Shown here: piece by piece, positions 7,089-16,300 of the stretch
Layout: the number at the start of each line of letters is the position of its first letter
Position numbering within the stretch: position 1 is the stretch's first letter
Origin: Clostridia bacterium
GTDB lineage: Bacteria > Bacillota_A > Clostridia > Christensenellales > Aristaeellaceae
Direction of reading: 5' to 3'
NCBI GenBank assembly: GCA_017432405.1
Contig: JAFRJF010000190.1
Coordinates: forward strand, 1-19,280
DNA length: 19,280 nucleotides
Made by a program: the position numbers and the translations under genes
The notes under the pieces: model-generated
Database searches by the model: none
The model's input: the letters and a program-made list of their open reading frames with translations, nothing else
What the model was told of the DNA's origin: nothing

Positions 7089-9224
7089 CTACATCAGCGG
7101 CTCCATGCCCAGCACGGGATGGCCCACCTCGGTCAGGTAGTTGAGCAGCTCCTCGGGGTCCTCGGTGCAGACGGTCTCGTCGGCGATCATGCTGGAGAAG
7201 TTGTCGATGCCGTAGAGCTCCTTGGCGGACTCGTCCAGGCGCTCGGCGATCTGCTCCTTCAGGGCCTTCGGCAGCCAGACGATGCGGGCCAGGCCGCCTT
7301 CGGCCTTGATGAACTTCTTGGAGGCGATGAAGTGCTTGCCGTGGCCCATGAAGCCCGGGGTCTGCACGCCGCCGCCGGTCATGGAGGCCAGCTCGGAGAA
7401 GCTCATGCCCATGGGGGTCATGCCCACGTGCTCGCGGTTGACGATGACCACGCCGTTGGACAGGGGCTCGATGCCGCAGATGCACTCGAAGCAGCCGCAG
7501 GAGGTCATCGGGTCTTCCATGATGGAGTACAGGGTGACCTGCTCCAGCGCGCCGTGGCTGTACTTGTTGACGGCCTCGTTGACGTCCTCATAGCGGCCGG
7601 TGCGCTCGTCGATCATGCGGCTCTTGGGCACGATCTGGCAGGGGCCGTTGGGGTCCAGCTCATTGGTGGCCTTGGCGTCCAGCCAGGACACGGCGCCGCA
7701 CAGGCCCAGGCGTTCGGGGGTGACGATGCAGACGTGGGAGGGGGAGAAGGCCTGGCACAGTATGCAGGTGTAGAACACGTCCACGCTCTCGTCGGTCATG
7801 GTCTTCAGGCGCTCGTCGCGCTGGTCGAAGGTGTGGTTGGCCTCGGCGCGCAGCGCCTTGACCTTCTCGGGGTCGGTGTAGATGCGAACCTGGCACTTGT
7901 CCACGACGGTGTCGTACTCGCTCTTGATCTTGGCGTACAGCACCTCGCCGATGTGGCGGGCGCGGAAGCCGGCGTCGAAGGAGGCGTTGGACACGCGGAT
8001 GCGGATCATGTCGCGCTGGCCGGTGTGCATGACGCCCTCGATGCAGTTCAGGAAGCTGTGGAACTTGCGCTCGAACACGCCCTCGAAGTCGGTCTGCATG
8101 CTCTTGCCGCAGACGTCCACGATGTAGGCGATCGGAATCTTCGCGCCAACCTCAAACTGGTCGAAGTCGGGGCCTTCCACGGTGATGCGATGGTCCTCGA
8201 TCTCGTGGGGCTCCTTGGTCTGCACCAGCTCGACGCAGTCCACGCGGGAGCCGTCCATCTCGATGCGCATGTCCTTCTTGCGGATGATCTCGCCCTCGTA
8301 GGCGGAGGAGAAGGCCACGGGGATGTCGATGTTGGTGATCTTGATCTTGATGTCGCGGGCCTCCAGGGAGGTCTCGATCCAGTCCTTGGTGTCCTTGTAG
8401 ACGATCAGGCTCTTCGGCACGGGCCAGGTGGGATCGTGGTCGTCGTTGGTGATGACAGGGAAGCCCATCTTGATGGCGCCGGCGCCGCAGGCCACGACGA
8501 TGTCGTCCACGGGCGCATAGGCGTTGACGAAGGCGAAGATGCGGGCCATGGTGTAGTCGTGGAACGCCTGGGCGTCGCCGGGCTCGGTGGCGCCGAAGAT
8601 CATGGTGGCGCGGGTGACCAGGCTGATGACGTGGCCGACGGACCAGATGTCGGGGCCGACGGGCACGCAGCGCACTCCGAAGCCGGTGTTCACGCCGGCA
8701 CTGTGCACCTGGTCGATGATGCCGCCGATCATGAACACGAAGATGCCGCGGCTCTGGTAGCCCTTGACCATGTCCACCGCTTCCTCGACGGAGGGGGCGG
8801 GGCCGATCATGACCACGAAGCCGGGGATGTCGCGGGTGACCAGCGGAACGCCCAGCTCGCGCACCTCGGCGTCGGAGAAGTGGCCGTGGTACTGGGTGCC
8901 CTCATAGGGGGTGGGGGTGCGGGCGTACTTGGTCGCCTCGATCACCTCGGCCGCCATGGCGGTGGCCACGCCGGAATCGAAGATGCTCTTGGTGCGGTTG
9001 TCCCGGGTCATCATCGCGCGGATGGAGGCCAGCGCGGTCTTCAGCTCGCCCAGGGTGGTGACCTTCTGGCCCAGGTAGGCGTAGATGCAAGCCAGGAAAT
9101 AGGCGGTGTCGGGCATCGTCATGGGGGCGTCCTCGCCCAGCTCAGCGATGACCTTGTTCAGCTCTTCCTCCGCCTTGAAGTACATTTCATCGGAGCCACG
9201 GAATACGGTTTGAAACAGTCCCAT
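7089..9224 (-). CDS. acsB: Acetyl-CoA synthase (CODH/ACS complex)
   Basis: Condenses CO, a corrinoid-bound methyl group and CoA into acetyl-CoA at the nickel-containing A-cluster. The protein has 711 residues, full length for the bacterial enzyme. The A-cluster ligands are all present with the same spacing as in Moorella AcsB: Cys487, Cys490, Cys499 and Cys509 for the cubane, and the C576-G-C578 pair for the proximal/distal nickel sites. The N-terminal about 300 residues form the domain that docks on CODH. ATG 9224 has AAAGGAA upstream. It is last in the minus-strand operon acsA-cooC-acsB and is followed by a terminator. The usual partners acsC/acsD (corrinoid protein) and acsE (methyltransferase) are not beside it. 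Confidence 0.97.
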   Translation of the reverse strand: MGLFQTVFRGSDEMYFKAEEELNKVIAELGEDAPMTMPDTAYFLACIYAYLGQKVTTLGELKTALASIRAMMTRDNRTKSIFDSGVATAMAAEVIEATKYARTPTPYEGTQYHGHFSDAEVRELGVPLVTRDIPGFVVMIGPAPSVEEAVDMVKGYQSRGIFVFMIGGIIDQVHSAGVNTGFGVRCVPVGPDIWSVGHVISLVTRATMIFGATEPGDAQAFHDYTMARIFAFVNAYAPVDDIVVACGAGAIKMGFPVITNDDHDPTWPVPKSLIVYKDTKDWIETSLEARDIKIKITNIDIPVAFSSAYEGEIIRKKDMRIEMDGSRVDCVELVQTKEPHEIEDHRITVEGPDFDQFEVGAKIPIAYIVDVCGKSMQTDFEGVFERKFHSFLNCIEGVMHTGQRDMIRIRVSNASFDAGFRARHIGEVLYAKIKSEYDTVVDKCQVRIYTDPEKVKALRAEANHTFDQRDERLKTMTDESVDVFYTCILCQAFSPSHVCIVTPERLGLCGAVSWLDAKATNELDPNGPCQIVPKSRMIDERTGRYEDVNEAVNKYSHGALEQVTLYSIMEDPMTSCGCFECICGIEPLSNGVVIVNREHVGMTPMGMSFSELASMTGGGVQTPGFMGHGKHFIASKKFIKAEGGLARIVWLPKALKEQIAERLDESAKELYGIDNFSSMIADETVCTEDPEELLNYLTEVGHPVLGMEPLM

Positions 9225-9295
9225 CTATCTCTACATTCCTTTCATGATTGATTCTGTGATTTATGCCGTCAGTAAGATGTGCGCACGGCAGCGAA

Positions 9296-10069
9296 TCAGG
9301 CTTCCTTCTCGCTGTCGATGCGCGCCTTGATGGCACGAATCTCATCGACGGTGCGTGCGCTTGTATCGTAGGGCGACATGCCGCGCCGGTCGGCGTCGAT
9401 CACGTCCGCGTCGTAGTGGATGAAGCCCAGCAGGGCGTCCTCGGGGATGCGGGCCTTCAGGAAGGCCTCGTCGTCCGCATTGCGCACCTTGTTGGCCACC
9501 ACGCGCACCCGGGTGATGCCCAGGTCCGCCGCCAGCTGCTTGACCTTGGCGTAGGTCTGTATGCTGCGCGCGCCGGGCTCGATCACGACGATGAACTGGT
9601 CCATCATGCTTGCGGTGCCGCGGCCCAGGTGCTCCAGGCCGGCCTCCATGTCCATGATGACCACGTCGTCCTTGCGGAAGATCAGGCTGGAGAGTATGGC
9701 CTTGAGCATCACGTGCTCGGGACATACACAGCCGGAGCCGCCGGTCTCCACCGTGCCCATCACCAGTAGCTTGACGCCGTTGATCTCGCGGGCATAGGTG
9801 TCGGGGATGTCGCTGACCTGTGGATTCAGCTTGAAGAACTTGTTCAGGCTGTTCGCGCCAGTGCGCTCCTCAACCAGCTTGCGCATCTTGGAGATGGGGG
9901 TGATGGAATTGACCTCCTCCTCGGTAAAGCCCAGCGCCAGGCCCAGGTTCGCGTCCGGGTCGACGTCCGCGGCCAGCACCGTGCGGCCCTCGTCGGCGTA
10001 GAGCCTTGCCAGTATGGAGGACAGGGTGGTCTTTCCGACGCCGCCCTTTCCGGTGATTGCAACCTTCAT
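9296..10069 (-). CDS. cooC: CODH/ACS nickel-maturation ATPase (CooC/AcsF family)
   Basis: A MinD/SIMIBI-class ATPase that supports nickel insertion into CODH and/or ACS. The protein has 257 residues with the deviant Walker A GKGGVGKTT (7-15), DVDPDANLG after the first strand, and the Cys114-Val-Cys116 pair (GSGCVCPEH) that binds metal at the dimer interface in CooC proteins. ATG 10069 is preceded by AAAGGA about 11 bases upstream. It lies between acsA and acsB, so it could serve either; some acetogens keep separate copies for each. Gaps of 87 and 71 bases separate it from its neighbours, with no clear terminator in between. Confidence 0.95.
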   Translation of the reverse strand: MKVAITGKGGVGKTTLSSILARLYADEGRTVLAADVDPDANLGLALGFTEEEVNSITPISKMRKLVEERTGANSLNKFFKLNPQVSDIPDTYAREINGVKLLVMGTVETGGSGCVCPEHVMLKAILSSLIFRKDDVVIMDMEAGLEHLGRGTASMMDQFIVVIEPGARSIQTYAKVKQLAADLGITRVRVVANKVRNADDEAFLKARIPEDALLGFIHYDADVIDADRRGMSPYDTSARTVDEIRAIKARIDSEKEA

Positions 10070-10156
10070 ATATACTGAATCCTTTCAATTTGATACGGGA
10101 AGGGGAATATGGTCCTGGATCATTCCCAATTCCCCATTCCCAGTTCCAAATTTTAT

Positions 10157-12055
10157 TTAAATGCCCAGCGCGACGCGCTTTTCTTCGATGCGCTCGATCA
10201 TGTCGTCGCCCATCTTCTCGATGTCCAGCTCGACGGTGAAGTTCGCGCCGACCCAATCCTTGATGCTGCCCTGCAGCAGCGCCTCGATGGCGGGGCCGCC
10301 CTTGGTGTAGGGGTTGACGCCCAGGAAGGTGTCGATGCCGGTGGCCACGACGTAGTTGCCGATGGACACGGCCTTCTCGGACATGTACTCAGGCGCGCAG
10401 CCTACGACGGGCACGTCGCAAATGTCGATGCCCCAGTCCTTGGCGATGTCGGCGGCCAGGATCATCATGCGGGAGATGTCCACGCAGGAGCCCATGTGCA
10501 GGATCGGCGGGATGTCCACCAGCTCGCAGACGCGCTTGAGGCCCTCGCCGCACAGGCTCTTGGCTTCCTTGCTCAGAAGTCCTGCCTTGGCGGCAGCCTG
10601 GGCGGAGCAGCCGGACACGATGACGATGATGTCGTTGGCGATCATCTTCTTCATCAGCTCGATGTGGGCGTAGTCGTGGCGGACGCGGGGGTTGTTGCAG
10701 CCGACCAGGGCCACGGCGCCGCGCAGCACGCCGGACTTCACGCACTGGATCAGCGGGATCATGGTGTTGACCTCGTCCACGTGGCTGTTGGTGACGCCGT
10801 CCAGGCACTTCTTGATGGCCTCGACGGAATAGCCGACGGTGGCGTTGGTCTTCAGCTGGGGAATGTGAACAAGCTCGGGCTTGCGGTTCTTGAAGTTGCG
10901 GACGGCCATCTCCACGATCTTCTTCGCGTTCTCGCCGGCAGTCGCCTCGTTGAACTCGATGTAGTCGGAATCGGGCATCTGGGCGATGGGGGAGGTGGTC
11001 ACGAACTTGGTGTGGAAGCACTTGGACAGGGGGCCGAGGGCGGGGAAGATGCACTGCACGTCCACGACGATGGCCTCGCAGGCGCCGGTCAGCACGACGT
11101 TTTCCTGCTGGAGGAAGTTGCCGGCCATGGGAATGCCGTGGCGCATGGCGACCTCGTTGGCGGTGCAGCACACGCCGGCCACGTTGATGCCCTTCGCGCC
11201 CATTTCCTTGGCCAGGGCCACCATCTCGGGATCCTGGGCGTAGAACACGATCATCTCAGACAGCGACGGATCGTGGCCGTGGACGATGATGTTGACCATG
11301 TCCTCCTCCATGACGCCCAGGTTGGCGTTGGTGTCCACGGGCTTGGGGGTGCCGAACAGCACGTCGGAGAACTCGGTGCCCATCATGGAGCCGCCCCAGC
11401 CGTCGGACAGGCCGGCGCGCAGGGACTGGCGGACCAGCGCCTCGGGCAGGGAGGAGCAGCCCATGTGGGTCATGTGCATGGACTGGGAAACCTCGCGGTC
11501 GATGGCGCGGGGCTCGATGCCGGCGTCGTGCCAAACCTTCTGGCGCACCTCGGGAGCGCGCTTCAGGAAGCGCTGGATGCCGAAGGGCTTGCCGTACTCC
11601 ATCAGGCCGGTCTCGGCGACCTCATGGGCCAGGTCGTAGATGTCGCGGCCCTCGGTCTCGATGTCCCATTCCTTGGCGATGCGGATCAGCTTCTCGGGGT
11701 CCTTGACCTGGTAATCGCCGCCGTCCTTGGAAAGATACAGCACGTGGGCGATGTTGCGGCCGTGGTCGGAGTGGGTCGCGGCGCCGCCGGCGGTGAAGCG
11801 CAGGTAGTTGCGGCCGACGATGCCGTCGCGGTCGCAGCCGCAGATGCCGCGGGGCGCCTTGGGGGTGATGCGGCAGGGGCCCATGGTGCAGATGCGACAG
11901 CAGATGCCCTCTTCACCGAACTTACAGTGCGGGGTCTGGTTCTTGACGCGCTGCTGCCAGGTGTCGGCGCCCACCGCCGCCGCGGTTTCGAGCAGGCGAT
12001 TGGTCGCAGCTTCCATCTCTTCGAGAGTGATGAAGGTGTTGGTGATCTCGCTCAA
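10157..12055 (-). CDS. acsA: Ni-Fe-S carbon monoxide dehydrogenase, CODH/ACS beta subunit
   Basis: Reversible CO2 reduction to CO at the Ni-4Fe-4S C-cluster, feeding AcsB. The protein has 632 residues. Cluster ligands are visible: Cys44 and Cys52 (D-cluster), Cys53, Cys56, Cys61 and the Cys72/74 region (B-cluster), then His259/261 (VHGHDP), Cys297, Cys335, Cys453, Cys483 and Cys524 (C-cluster), with spacing close to CooS. Lys561 fits the catalytic lysine. The start chosen is TTG 12055, because GGGAGGAAA lies seven bases upstream and homology begins there. The open frame extends to 12205, but the extra 50 residues are non-homologous leader sequence. It is first gene of the operon, transcribed from a promoter at 12241-12269. 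Confidence 0.96.
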   Translation of the reverse strand: MSEITNTFITLEEMEAATNRLLETAAAVGADTWQQRVKNQTPHCKFGEEGICCRICTMGPCRITPKAPRGICGCDRDGIVGRNYLRFTAGGAATHSDHGRNIAHVLYLSKDGGDYQVKDPEKLIRIAKEWDIETEGRDIYDLAHEVAETGLMEYGKPFGIQRFLKRAPEVRQKVWHDAGIEPRAIDREVSQSMHMTHMGCSSLPEALVRQSLRAGLSDGWGGSMMGTEFSDVLFGTPKPVDTNANLGVMEEDMVNIIVHGHDPSLSEMIVFYAQDPEMVALAKEMGAKGINVAGVCCTANEVAMRHGIPMAGNFLQQENVVLTGACEAIVVDVQCIFPALGPLSKCFHTKFVTTSPIAQMPDSDYIEFNEATAGENAKKIVEMAVRNFKNRKPELVHIPQLKTNATVGYSVEAIKKCLDGVTNSHVDEVNTMIPLIQCVKSGVLRGAVALVGCNNPRVRHDYAHIELMKKMIANDIIVIVSGCSAQAAAKAGLLSKEAKSLCGEGLKRVCELVDIPPILHMGSCVDISRMMILAADIAKDWGIDICDVPVVGCAPEYMSEKAVSIGNYVVATGIDTFLGVNPYTKGGPAIEALLQGSIKDWVGANFTVELDIEKMGDDMIERIEEKRVALGI

Positions 12056-12240
12056 TGTGATTTCCTCCCAAACATTGTAGTTGTAGCATAACAGGTGCGG
12101 TGCAAGGCCGTGCCGATGGGATCGACTACGGTCCCGGCGACCATCGAGATGTCCGCATCGACAATCATTATATTGAAGATACAAACCTTTCAGGTCAGAC
12201 TGCAATCAACAGCTTTGCATACCATACCATGGTTAGTATC
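12056..12240 (-). promoter_or_regulatory. Long 5' leader of the acs operon
   Basis: About 180 bases separate the predicted transcription start (near 12234) from the TTG start codon. The middle part is GC-rich and can form stems, for example CGATGG at 12114-12119 with CCATCG at 12141-12146. I do not recognise a known riboswitch. The leader ends with the strong GGGAGGAAA ribosome site. Confidence 0.4.
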
Positions 12241-12269
12241 ATTTTATCAAATTGGCGTTACAAAGTCAA
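12241..12269 (-). promoter_or_regulatory. Promoter of the acsA-cooC-acsB operon
   Basis: On the minus strand, TTGACT (12269-12264) and TAAAAT (12246-12241) are separated by exactly 17 bases, an almost consensus sigma-A promoter. It is the only such pair I see upstream of acsA. Confidence 0.75.
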
Positions 12270-12271
12270 CG

Positions 12272-12420
12272 AAAATATCCCCCCCGGAGGCATATTTGCA
12301 GCGAATCTTTCATTTAATTTTTATGATACAGAAATGAAATTTACATTACATGGCAGTTAATGCCGAAATCTGTCGGGAGTTATATTACACTAATATTTGT
12401 TATATTTACATAACTGCCAT
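12272..12420. promoter_or_regulatory. Divergent control region with inverted repeats
   Basis: The AT-rich stretch between the two divergent promoters holds several inverted repeats. ATGGCAGTTA (12350-12359) pairs with TAACTGCCAT (12411-12420), the second copy lying in the spacer of the ferredoxin promoter. TTTCATTT (12308-12315) pairs with AAATGAAA (12332-12339). AAATAT...ATATTT flanks a C7-GGAGG core near 12273-12297. They are candidate operators for a regulator that coordinates acsA and the ferredoxin. No specific regulator can be named. Confidence 0.4.
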
Positions 12421-12434
12421 TTATGGTTTATAAT
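12405..12434 (+). promoter_or_regulatory. Promoter of the polyferredoxin gene
   Basis: TTTACA (12405-12410) and TATAAT (12429-12434) are 18 bases apart. The predicted start is about 25 bases before the gene's GGAGGG ribosome site. Confidence 0.7.
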
Positions 12435-12467
12435 ATGACACATACATGAGTATGGAGGGATAAACAA

Positions 12468-12848
12468 ATGAAGAAACTGGTTGTCAATAAAGACATCAGG
12501 TGCATGGCGTGCCTGAGCTGCGTGCGGGCCTGCTCCGAGGCCTTCTACAAGGTGTTTGACCCGGCCAAGAGCTGCATCCAGATCGTGGACAACAAGGGCG
12601 AGGCAAAGGTCAAGACCTGCATACAGTGCGGCAAGTGCATGCGCACCTGCACCCACGGCGCAATCAGCCAGAATCCCAAGACCGGCGTCTATATGATCAA
12701 CAAGAAGCTGTGCGTGGGCTGCGGCGAGTGCGTCAAGGCGTGTCCCATGCAGGTGATGACGATGGGCGACGTGGCCACCAAGTGCATCGCCTGCGGCATC
12801 TGCGCCAAGGCTTGCCCGATGGATCTGCTGAGCGTGGTGGAAAAGTAA
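12468..12848 (+). CDS. Four-cluster [4Fe-4S] ferredoxin-like electron carrier
   Basis: A 126-residue soluble iron-sulfur protein with four CxxCxxCxxxC motifs: Cys12/15/18/22, 51/54/57/61, 82/85/88/92 and 106/109/112/116. The last two are followed by Pro as in bacterial ferredoxins; the first two are followed by Ser and Thr. The arrangement resembles CooF/HycB-type electron-transfer subunits. It is divergent from acsA across a shared control region, so it is a plausible redox partner of the CO dehydrogenase, but this is inferred from position. ATG 12468 has GGAGGG upstream. The gene is monocistronic: it has its own promoter and is followed at once by a strong terminator. Confidence 0.9.
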   Translation: MKKLVVNKDIRCMACLSCVRACSEAFYKVFDPAKSCIQIVDNKGEAKVKTCIQCGKCMRTCTHGAISQNPKTGVYMINKKLCVGCGECVKACPMQVMTMGDVATKCIACGICAKACPMDLLSVVEK

Positions 12849-12855
12849 AAATATA

Positions 12856-12914
12856 AGAATAAAGAACAGGGCATTCTCGCTGTATGGCGAAAATGCCCTG
12901 TTCTTTATTCTTTG
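12856..12914 (+). terminator. Strong terminator after the polyferredoxin gene
   Basis: A perfect 20-bp stem (12856-12875 with 12892-12911), extended by a further 4 bp (TCGC/GCGA) and a 6-nt loop, with the T-rich TTCTTTATTCTTT at its 3' side. The A-rich 5' arm would also allow termination in the other direction. Confidence 0.92.
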
Positions 12915-12924
12915 GTGAATTCGG

Positions 12925-12954
12925 TTGCGCATTTCCCTGTATTTTTGATATAAT
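12925..12954 (+). promoter_or_regulatory. Promoter of the MoxR-VWA operon
   Basis: TTGCGC (12925-12930) and TATAAT (12949-12954) are 18 bases apart. It lies just after the terminator and about 48 bases before the GTG start, so the pair is transcribed separately from the ferredoxin gene. Confidence 0.6.
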
Positions 12955-13002
12955 AGCAAACACGATCAACGATGCAATATCAGACAGAAGGGGTGTGCCG
13001 AT

Positions 13003-13840
<838 letters not shown>

Positions 13841-13869
<29 letters not shown>

Positions 13870-15259
13870 CCAGACGCCGTGTGATTGCGGCGAGGGCTGT
13901 GAATGTTCGGAAACAGACTATGGTACGGAATGCGGCTGTGGCGGTCACTGTCATCATCACGACCACGGCGATCAACCGCACATCCATCTTAAACCGACAC
14001 CGGTCGGAAAAATATCGGGCTTCGTCCAATTCCTACGGGCGCAGGGGCTCGCCGTGGGCATCCACGAAACCGAGGATGCGCTGAAGGGTTTGACTCTGGT
14101 CGGTTTTGAAGATCGAGACGCCATCCGGGCAGCGCTGAAGGCGATGCTCACGGGATCGAAGCAGGAGCAGCAGGTGTTTGACCGCTGCTTCGACCTGTAC
14201 TTCGTCTCCGAGGAGGAATTCCAGGCCAACCAGGCGGCGATGGCCCAGGCCCAGCAGGAGTACGAGGCCCGTCAGCGGGAGCTGGAGGAGCGCCTGAGTG
14301 TACAGGGAAGGCCCATCGACCTGCGTCAGGACCTGAGGGACGTCTATGCCCGCATGCCCCAGAGCGAGCGGGATCACCTGAAGGACGTGGTGGACAAGTT
14401 TTCAGAGAAGATGAAGCACGCGCCGAAGCTCTACGAGGGCTTCATACGCTCGGTGTTCATGAAGAGCCTGATGGAGCAGCAGATGCTCTTGGAGGACGCC
14501 GCCGAGGGCGCCATGCAGGCGGACAGCGATGCCGACCTGATGTTCCGGGACATCTCCGGCTTCAGGGAATCAGATATTCCAAAGGCCCACCAGCTGATCG
14601 ACCAGGTCACCCGCCGCATCAACGGCGAGATCGTCGCCCGGCGCAAGAAGGCCGGGCGTTCGCAGGTGCTGGACTTTCGGCGCACGATCCGCGCGGGGCT
14701 CTCTACCGGCGGGGCGCTGTGCCGGCTGCGCTACAGGCCCCATCACAGCCGCAGGAAGCGCATCGTCATGCTCTGCGACGTGTCCGGCTCGATGCTCCAG
14801 TTTTCCGAATTCGCGATACGCTTCATCAAATCGCTGTCCGAGATCTCCGACCACTCCGAGATTTTCCTGTTCTCGGAGCAGGTCCAGCGGGTCAATCCCT
14901 TTGCGCTGCAAAACATGGACCTGTTCAACAGCTACGTGCGCACCTCGGGGGTTTGGGGCAGGGGCACCAACGTGGGCCGGGCCCTGGACGCGGTGCTGGC
15001 GAGCGCCCCGCCGGTGCTGACGCCCAACACCGTGCTGCTGGTGCTCAGCGACGCCAAGTCGGTGAGCCTGGACAGGGCGGAGGCCAGCCTGATGCGGGTC
15101 GCCAAGGCCGCCGGGAGCGTGATCTGGATGAACCCCATCCCGGAGGCCAAGTGGCCATACCTGAAGGGCGTCACCCGGCTGCGCCGGCATTGCAGCATGG
15201 TGCCCTGTGGCACGCTGGACGAGCTGGCCCGGGCATGCCAGCGCCTGATCGGTGGTTAA
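13841..15259 (+). CDS. CoxE-like VWA protein with Cys/His-rich N-terminus
   Basis: A 472-residue protein. The C-terminal half is a von Willebrand A domain with a MIDAS: D313-V-S-G-S317 (CDVSGSM), Thr376 (RGTN) and Asp404 (LSDA). Residues 57-300 are the charged helical CoxE-type region. Residues 14-49 are unusual: seven Cys (14, 16, 20, 22, 31, 33, 37) and seven His (36, 38, 39, 40, 42, 47, 49), which look metal-binding. ATG 13841 has GGGAG ten bases upstream; a TTG six bases earlier is possible. No in-frame start lies between the Cys/His segment and the conserved region, so the segment is translated. It partners the MoxR ATPase upstream. Its target is unknown; metallocentre maturation is inferred. 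Confidence 0.88.
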
Positions 15260-15274
15260 ATCATCGTGAAGCGT

Positions 15275-15302
15275 TTGACTTTTGCGGCATATCGCGTAAA
15301 AT
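15275..15302 (+). promoter_or_regulatory. Promoter of metA
   Basis: TTGACT (15275-15280) and TAAAAT (15297-15302) are 16 bases apart. The leader to the start codon is only about 40 bases, so there is no room for a SAM riboswitch here, unlike metK. Confidence 0.65.
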
Positions 15303-15348
15303 GATATTTTGAAAGTGTGGCTTTCACAAGCAACAGGAGGTGGCCCCC

Positions 15349-16269
15349 GTGCCCATCAAGATTCCAAACAGCCTGCCCGCCACCAGCGTGCTGGAGGGCG
15401 AGAACATATTTGTCATCACCGAGTCCAGGGCCATCAGCCAGGACATCCGTCCGCTGCACATACTGCTGCTGAACCTGATGCCCACGAAGGTGGCCACCGA
15501 GACCCAGCTGGCCCGGGTGCTGGGCAACACGCCCCTCCAGGTGGAGCTGGAGCTGCTGCAGGTCAAGTCCCATGAATCCAAAAACGTGTCCCAGAACCAT
15601 ATGCTGGCCTTCTACAAGACCTTTGACCAGGTGCGGGACAACAAGTACGACGGCATGGTGATCACCGGCGCCCCGGTGGAACACCTGGATTTTGAACAGG
15701 TGGATTACTGGGAAGAGCTGTGCCAGATCATGGCCTGGAGCAAGAGCCACGTCCACAGCACCTTCCACATCTGCTGGGGCGCCCAGGCGGGCCTGTACTA
15801 CCACTACGGCATCCCCAAGCTGCCGCTGGAAAAGAAACTGTTCGGCGTGTTTCCCCATCGCGTGGAGCGCAAGAGCAGCATACTCTTCAGGGGCTTTGAC
15901 GACGTGTTCATGGTGCCCCATTCCCGCCATACCACGATCCTGCGCAGGGACGTGGAGGCCGTGGGGGCGCTGAAGATCCTGGCATCCTCGGAGGAAGCGG
16001 GCATCTACGCCATGGCCACCGACCAGGGCCGCCAGGTCTTCATTACCGGCCACTCCGAGTACGACGCCGACACGCTGGAGAAGGAATACCTGCGGGACAA
16101 GAACGCCGGCCTGCCCATCGAGGTGCCGAAGAACTACTATCCCAATGACGACGATGCCCAGCCGCCGCGGATGAGCTGGCGCGCCCACGCCAACCTGCTG
16201 TATTCCAACTGGCTCAATTACTTCGTGTACCAGAACACGCCCTACGACCTGAACCAGATCCGGGCTTGA
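15349..16269 (+). CDS. metA: Homoserine O-acyltransferase (MetA family), probably acetyl-CoA specific
   Basis: Acylates homoserine in the first committed step of methionine synthesis. The protein has 306 residues, the normal MetA length. GTG 15349 is chosen because it gives the family N-terminus [12 protein letters not shown], with AGGAGG eight bases upstream; an in-frame GTG at 15340 overlaps the ribosome site. Catalytic residues fall on the E. coli numbering exactly: Cys142 (HICWGAQAG), His235 and Glu237 (ITGHSEYD). Residue 111 is Glu (GAPVEHL), where E. coli has Gly; Glu111 is known to shift MetA to acetyl-CoA. It has its own promoter, and its stop codon overlaps the -35 box of the next RNA gene. 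Confidence 0.95.
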   Translation: MPIKIPNSLPATSVLEGENIFVITESRAISQDIRPLHILLLNLMPTKVATETQLARVLGNTPLQVELELLQVKSHESKNVSQNHMLAFYKTFDQVRDNKYDGMVITGAPVEHLDFEQVDYWEELCQIMAWSKSHVHSTFHICWGAQAGLYYHYGIPKLPLEKKLFGVFPHRVERKSSILFRGFDDVFMVPHSRHTTILRRDVEAVGALKILASSEEAGIYAMATDQGRQVFITGHSEYDADTLEKEYLRDKNAGLPIEVPKNYYPNDDDAQPPRMSWRAHANLLYSNWLNYFVYQNTPYDLNQIRA

Positions 16270-16294
16270 CGGGTGCCGCCCAAACCGTTATAAT
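16266..16294 (+). promoter_or_regulatory. Promoter of the structured ncRNA
   Basis: TTGACG (16266-16271) and TATAAT (16289-16294) are exactly 17 bases apart. The -35 box overlaps the metA stop codon. The expected start, about 16301, is the first base of the RNA's closing helix. Confidence 0.85.
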
Positions 16295-16300
16295 AAAGCT

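Noticed and set aside
6970..7485. Upstream extension of the gene at 6511-6969
   Set aside because: It passes through a terminator hairpin and out-of-frame acsB codons; the ribosome site supports ATG 6969.
7071..9251. 726-codon open frame on the plus strand across acsB
   Set aside because: It is the antisense of acsB. The sequence is a low-complexity His/Val/Gly/Asp-rich shadow produced by GC-rich codon use; acsB itself has all its catalytic residues.
10094..10150. Short imperfect CCCAATTCCCCATTCCCAG-type tandem before cooC
   Set aside because: Only two or three degenerate units; not a CRISPR array or a clear regulatory site. It may be a relic of a dispersed simple repeat.
10109..12091. 660-codon open frame on the plus strand across acsA
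   Set aside because: Antisense shadow of the CODH gene with the same repetitive His/Asp/Val composition and no ribosome site.
12056..12205. 50-residue N-terminal extension of acsA
   Set aside because: Non-homologous, lies in the mRNA leader, and no ribosome site precedes the upstream start; TTG 12055 has a strong one.
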